DNA of 54,315 nucleotides from Humidesulfovibrio sp. (GTDB lineage Bacteria > Desulfobacterota > Desulfovibrionia > Desulfovibrionales > Desulfovibrionaceae), in NCBI GenBank assembly GCA_031292175.1, contig JARLHQ010000004.1, forward strand, positions 1-54,315. The letters are read 5' to 3'. Below the pieces are notes generated by a model. That model had not been told where the DNA came from and ran no database searches. It saw only the letters and a list, made by a program, of their open reading frames with translations. Below are positions 51,566 through 54,315 of the stretch, in pieces. A program made the translations under genes and the position numbers. How positions within the stretch are numbered: the first letter of the stretch is position 1; each line of letters starts with the position of its first letter.

Positions 51566-52786
51566 ATGCCACTGACTGACCCCGCCATACGCAACGCTTC
51601 CCCCAGGGAAAAGCAATTCACCATGTTCGATGCCGAGGGCCTGTTTTTGCTGGTTCTGCCCAACGGCTCAAAGCTCTGGCGCTGGAAATTCCGCGTTGAT
51701 GGACGCGAGAAGCGGATAAGCCTTGGCACCTACCCCAAGGTTTCGCTTAAGGAAGCCCGCGAGGCCAGAGACAGATACCAGATTGACCTACGGGCAGGCG
51801 TTGACCCTGCGGCTGCCCGCAAGGTTGAAAAGGCAGATGAGCAGGCCCAGGGTGAAACCTTCCAGATTATCGCCGATGAATGGTTTCGAGAGTACCGCCA
51901 TACCTGGACGGACCATACGGCAGAAACCATCATTTCCCGTCTGCGCATGGACGTGTTCCCCTACCTTGGGGACAAGCCTATCAAGGAGATTTCCCCCCCG
52001 GAGCTTCTGGCCGTCATTCGCCGCGTAGCCGCCCGTGGGGCCGTTGAAACAGCCCGCCGTGATTTGCAGAAGTGCGGGCAGATTTTTCGTTACGCCGTCG
52101 CTACAGGCCGGGCAGAACGGGACGTTACGGCTGACCTGCGAGGGGCAATCGCCCCCCCGGCCAAGCGCCACTTTGCCAGCATCCATGAACCAAGAGAGGT
52201 CGGGGAGCTTTTGCGGGCCATTGACGCCTACCGGGGCTCTCCTGTGACGCGTTGCGCTCTCAAGCTAGCCCCGCTCACCTTTGTACGGCCTGGGGAACTC
52301 CGTCATGCGGAATGGACGGAAATCGACATGGAGGCCGCAGAGTGGCGCATTCCTGCCGAGCGCATGAAGATGCGGGAGAAACATACTGTGCCCCTCTCCC
52401 GGCAAGCCCTGGCCGTGCTGGAAGAGATACACCCCCTCACTGGCGCAGGTCGCTACGTGTTTCCCGGCGGGCGGTCCGCTGCCCGGCCCATGAGTGAAAA
52501 CGCCGTGCTGGCTGCTCTGCGCCGCATGGGATACGCTCAGGGAGAAATGACAGGCCACGGTTTTCGGTCAATGGCGAGTACCATCCTGCACGAACAGGGC
52601 TGGCCTTCTGACGTGGTGGAACGCCAGCTTGCCCACGGTGAACGGAACAAGGTCAAGGCCAGCTACAACTTTGCCCAACACCTGCCGGAGCGCCGAAAGA
52701 TGATGCAGGCTTGGGCGGACTACCTGGACGCGCTGCGTGAAGGCGGCAAGGTGGTTCCCATATTCAAGGCGACTGCCGGAGAGTGA
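51566..52786 (+). CDS. Tyrosine integrase, P4/phage-like family
   Basis: A 406-residue integrase. The N-terminal arm-binding (DUF4102-like) domain spans about residues 10-90 (WRWKFRVDGREKRISLGTYP), then the core-binding SAM-like domain and the C-terminal catalytic domain. Catalytic residues are visible: Arg in VRPGELRHAEW, HxxR in TGHGFRSMAS, His in QLAHGERN and the Tyr in KASYNFAQ. P4-type integrases target tRNA genes, in agreement with the adjacent tRNA-Ser. ATG 51566 is used because the arm-binding domain begins there and GGAG lies upstream. It would integrate and excise the island, whose other end lies outside the window. Confidence 0.93.
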   Translation: MPLTDPAIRNASPREKQFTMFDAEGLFLLVLPNGSKLWRWKFRVDGREKRISLGTYPKVSLKEAREARDRYQIDLRAGVDPAAARKVEKADEQAQGETFQIIADEWFREYRHTWTDHTAETIISRLRMDVFPYLGDKPIKEISPPELLAVIRRVAARGAVETARRDLQKCGQIFRYAVATGRAERDVTADLRGAIAPPAKRHFASIHEPREVGELLRAIDAYRGSPVTRCALKLAPLTFVRPGELRHAEWTEIDMEAAEWRIPAERMKMREKHTVPLSRQALAVLEEIHPLTGAGRYVFPGGRSAARPMSENAVLAALRRMGYAQGEMTGHGFRSMASTILHEQGWPSDVVERQLAHGERNKVKASYNFAQHLPERRKMMQAWADYLDALREGGKVVPIFKATAGE

Positions 52787-52791
52787 AGCGA

Positions 52792-52957
52792 GAAAAGCCG
52801 CGAGCCCTTGCGGGGTGGCGGCCTTTCGGTGATGATCGTGCGTGGCGCGGCTTGTGCGGGGCCTCGCATGGCAAGAATATAAGCTCGCAGTTGTTCACTG
52901 TCAACATTTCAGGGCCTAGGGGCGGCCTAATTACCCGCCCCGAAAAGCCGCGACCCT
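52792..52957 (+). repeat. Pair of direct repeats downstream of the integrase
   Basis: GAAAAGCCGCGA followed by (G)CCCT occurs at 52792-52808 and again at 52942-52957, 150 bases apart. They flank the 220-base gap between the integrase and the next gene. The gap otherwise holds only a doubtful 70-residue frame. Function unknown. Confidence 0.4.
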
Positions 52958-53006
52958 GGCGGCCTGCCCCCCTGTTATCATCTCAAGGAATTTAGGAGGG
53001 TCGGGC

Positions 53007-53705
53007 ATGCGGGATAAAACAGAACCAAACGCTATCCTCGGGCAAAATGTACTAAGAGGCCTTCTCATTTACAAAACTATTCGCACGAACGGGGGCGAGC
53101 GTCTCTGCATTTCCGAGGTCTTCGCGCCAGCCAACCCGTCACTTAAAAATTTTCGATCCACGGATGTCGAGGGCTGGGTCGATCTCCTCATCTCTCTTTT
53201 GGATAACTCGAAAAAACGATTAGATGGCAGCTTCCATGAAGCCGAGCATGTGGCAACCTGGATTACAACCGCACGATCTTTGCTCTCGAACATCCAGGAA
53301 GTCATGGCCAAAGGTGACACTGCTGGGGCGGTCCTGAATGCACTCCAAGGGGCCATGCTCACCTACGATGTGGTTGCGGAACTCCAGATGCGAGCACAGT
53401 TGAGAGACAGAAACCGGCAACGGGGTGCGGCAAAAGGTGGGCAGAAAACTCAAATGTGCAAAGGTATTTTGGAATTGCTCGGAAAACTTGCAGTGTCATC
53501 ACCAGGAATGTCTGCCACAGGGGCCTGGGACAAACTTGCGGCTTATGATGAGGACAACGCTTATTCCACGGGGCGCTATAAGATTTTCATGGATGGGCAC
53601 CTTGGCGATGATCCGAGTGGACGATGTTTACATCAACATGGTGGATCACGTCCTCGCAGAATATCGAAAGAAACATTTAGAAGGTATTGGTCGAAGGTCT
53701 CTTAG
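53007..53705 (+). CDS. Hypothetical island protein
   Basis: A 232-residue protein with no recognised domain. It is rich in charged and helical segments (GAVLNALQGAMLTYDVVAEL; RDRNRQRGAAKGGQK) and ends with a basic stretch SRPRRISKETFRRYWSKVS that resembles a helix-turn-helix recognition region of small phage proteins. GGAGGG 6 bases upstream supports ATG 53007. It is lower in GC than the rest of the window and sits between the integrase and an AlpA-like gene, as cargo or control gene of the island. The last 100 bases are open in a second frame as well. Confidence 0.6.
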   Translation: MRDKTEPNAILGQNVLRGLLIYKTIRTNGGERLCISEVFAPANPSLKNFRSTDVEGWVDLLISLLDNSKKRLDGSFHEAEHVATWITTARSLLSNIQEVMAKGDTAGAVLNALQGAMLTYDVVAELQMRAQLRDRNRQRGAAKGGQKTQMCKGILELLGKLAVSSPGMSATGAWDKLAAYDEDNAYSTGRYKIFMDGHLGDDPSGRCLHQHGGSRPRRISKETFRRYWSKVS

Positions 53706-53843
53706 AATAATTTTGCCCCACCGTCCCCCCCCTCTTGCGCATGAAGTAAGCCTTGCGCAGCCCCGTTTCGCAAAGTCCCTCTTAATCCGCTAAAGCCCAG
53801 CAAATAGTTGTCTGGTCCGAAGTGGAGGAAGGAGGATTCTACC

Positions 53844-54053
53844 TTGTCCTGTTCAACCACTCTTCCCGCCACTGGGTTTGTCCGTCTGCCGCAAGTCCTG
53901 TCTGTGTTCCCTGTCAGCAAATCGAGCTGGTGGGAAGGCTGCCGAACAGGCCGTTTCCCCCGGCCCGTGAAGCTCTCCGAGCGCGTAACCGCATGGAGGG
54001 CAGAGGATATCCACGCCCTGATTGAGCGCCTTGGTTCCAAGGCGGAGGGGTAG
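53844..54053 (+). CDS. AlpA-family excisionase/transcriptional activator
   Basis: A 69-residue protein. GFVRLPQVLSVFPVSKSSWW followed by EGCRTGRFPRPVKLSERVTA and WRAEDIHALIERL matches the AlpA/phage-type winged helix proteins (R...V....S.ST.Y....G.FP...L..R...W...D...W). TTG at 53844 is chosen because GGAAGGAGG ends 8 bases upstream; the upstream TTG in frame has no ribosome site. AlpA-like proteins regulate the integrase or act as excisionase in P4-like elements, in accordance with the integrase upstream. Confidence 0.8.
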   Translation: MSCSTTLPATGFVRLPQVLSVFPVSKSSWWEGCRTGRFPRPVKLSERVTAWRAEDIHALIERLGSKAEG

Positions 54054-54057
54054 CACC

Positions 54058-54180
54058 ATGGCCCCCACTAAAATCCCCACCGTGTTTCGTTGCAACGTCT
54101 GTGTTGCTCAAGCACTCCGCTGGCCCATCATGCTGCGGCGTGAATGGGAGTGCGGCTATTCTGATCGGTCGACACTGTAA
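54058..54180 (+). CDS. Small ORF, probably truncated by IS insertion
   Basis: A 40-residue frame starting MAPTKIPTVFRCNVCVAQAL, with GGAGGGG upstream and only 4 bases between the AlpA-like stop and its ATG. CNVC could be half of a zinc-binding site. Its stop codon lies at the apparent left end of the IS3-like element, so the natural 3' end is probably displaced beyond the insertion. No family can be named. Confidence 0.45.
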   Translation: MAPTKIPTVFRCNVCVAQALRWPIMLRREWECGYSDRSTL

Positions 54181-54315
54181 AGTCCCCGTAAAGTAGGTCC
54201 ATTGCCAAGTAGAGACTTCTGGTCCAAACAGGGAGCAGGAGTTTCGTATGCGCAAAACTAGGTTTACCGAATTTCAAATCGTTAAGATCCTGAAGGCTGC
54301 TGAGGGTGGCCGGGC
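54176..54315 (+). mobile_element. IS3-family insertion sequence, left end
   Basis: The sequence from TGTAAAGTCCCC (54176) to the transposase start is a typical IS leader, and the frame that follows is an IS3-family OrfA. The exact left end is inferred from the terminal TG; the right end and target duplication lie outside the window. It ends the recognisable island genes. Confidence 0.6.
54248..54315 (+). CDS. IS3-family transposase OrfA, N-terminal fragment
   Basis: The first 22 residues, MRKTRFTEFQIVKILKAAEG followed by Gly-Arg, match the start of IS3-family OrfA proteins (helix-turn-helix that binds the element ends). GGGAGCAGGAG precedes the ATG at 54248. The gene runs off the right edge. 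OrfB, expected after a programmed -1 frameshift, is outside the window. Confidence 0.85.
   Translation, partial: MRKTRFTEFQIVKILKAAEGGR

Noticed and set aside
52783..52995. 70-residue frame overlapping the integrase stop
   Set aside because: No similarity, Pro/Arg-rich, and it spans the direct repeats; not convincing as a gene.
1..54315. CRISPR array or rRNA operon
   Set aside because: No regularly spaced direct repeats of 25-37 bases and no rRNA-like sequence seen anywhere in the window.

Overview
The window is GC-rich, densely coded bacterial DNA (many 4-11 bp gene overlaps). It looks chromosomal and most like a high-GC sulfate-reducing Desulfovibrionaceae-type deltaproteobacterium. That placement is inferred from gene content (a chemoreceptor with a C-terminal H-NOX domain, a DUF3536-type GH57 protein, heptose/LPS-like genes); no rRNA or other strong taxonomic marker is present.

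Layout. (1) 1-7692, minus strand: a nine-gene operon for an activated sugar, probably a nucleotide-heptose derivative. It holds an adenylyl/cytidylyltransferase-PfkB kinase fusion, a nucleotidyltransferase, a SIS isomerase, two extended SDRs, a split transketolase, a HAD hydrolase and the start of an APH-like kinase. (2) 8025-24028, plus strand: a 2477-residue highly reducing type I PKS, translationally overlapped with an alpha-oxoamine synthase (serine-palmitoyltransferase family), then two polytopic membrane proteins and a four-gene MacB/LolCDE-like tripartite exporter. (3) 23994-26265, minus strand: a MurG-like glycosyltransferase and a radical SAM/SPASM protein. (4) 26472-39651, plus strand: a glycan assembly cluster with GT-C-like protein, GT2, GT9, Wzx-like flippase, GT21-like enzyme, two GT4s, a NodB-like protein, an asparagine synthetase and a WbaP-type initiating transferase. 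(5) 39699-42330: a GNAT-like acyltransferase, an SDR and a DUF2127 membrane protein. (6) 42581-51064: ordinary chromosomal genes (lipoprotein, LysR regulator, exostosin-methyltransferase fusion, GH57, DedA, H-NOX chemoreceptor). (7) 51308-54315: tRNA-Ser(TGA) used as the integration site of a P4-type island with integrase, a hypothetical gene, an AlpA-like regulator, a truncated small ORF and the left end of an IS3-family element.

Main hypothesis. The PKS and oxoamine synthase together with the downstream GNAT acyltransferase and SDR make up the four activities expected of a bacterial ceramide pathway: acyl chain on an ACP, decarboxylative condensation with an amino acid, N-acylation, and ketone reduction. 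Here a dedicated reducing PKS, rather than fatty-acid synthesis, would supply the sphingoid chain. The neighbouring ceramide-glucosyltransferase-like GT, other glycosyltransferases, flippase and ABC/MFP/TolC exporter suggest a glycosylated, surface-exported, polyketide-derived sphingolipid. Each family assignment rests on visible motifs; the joint pathway is inference.
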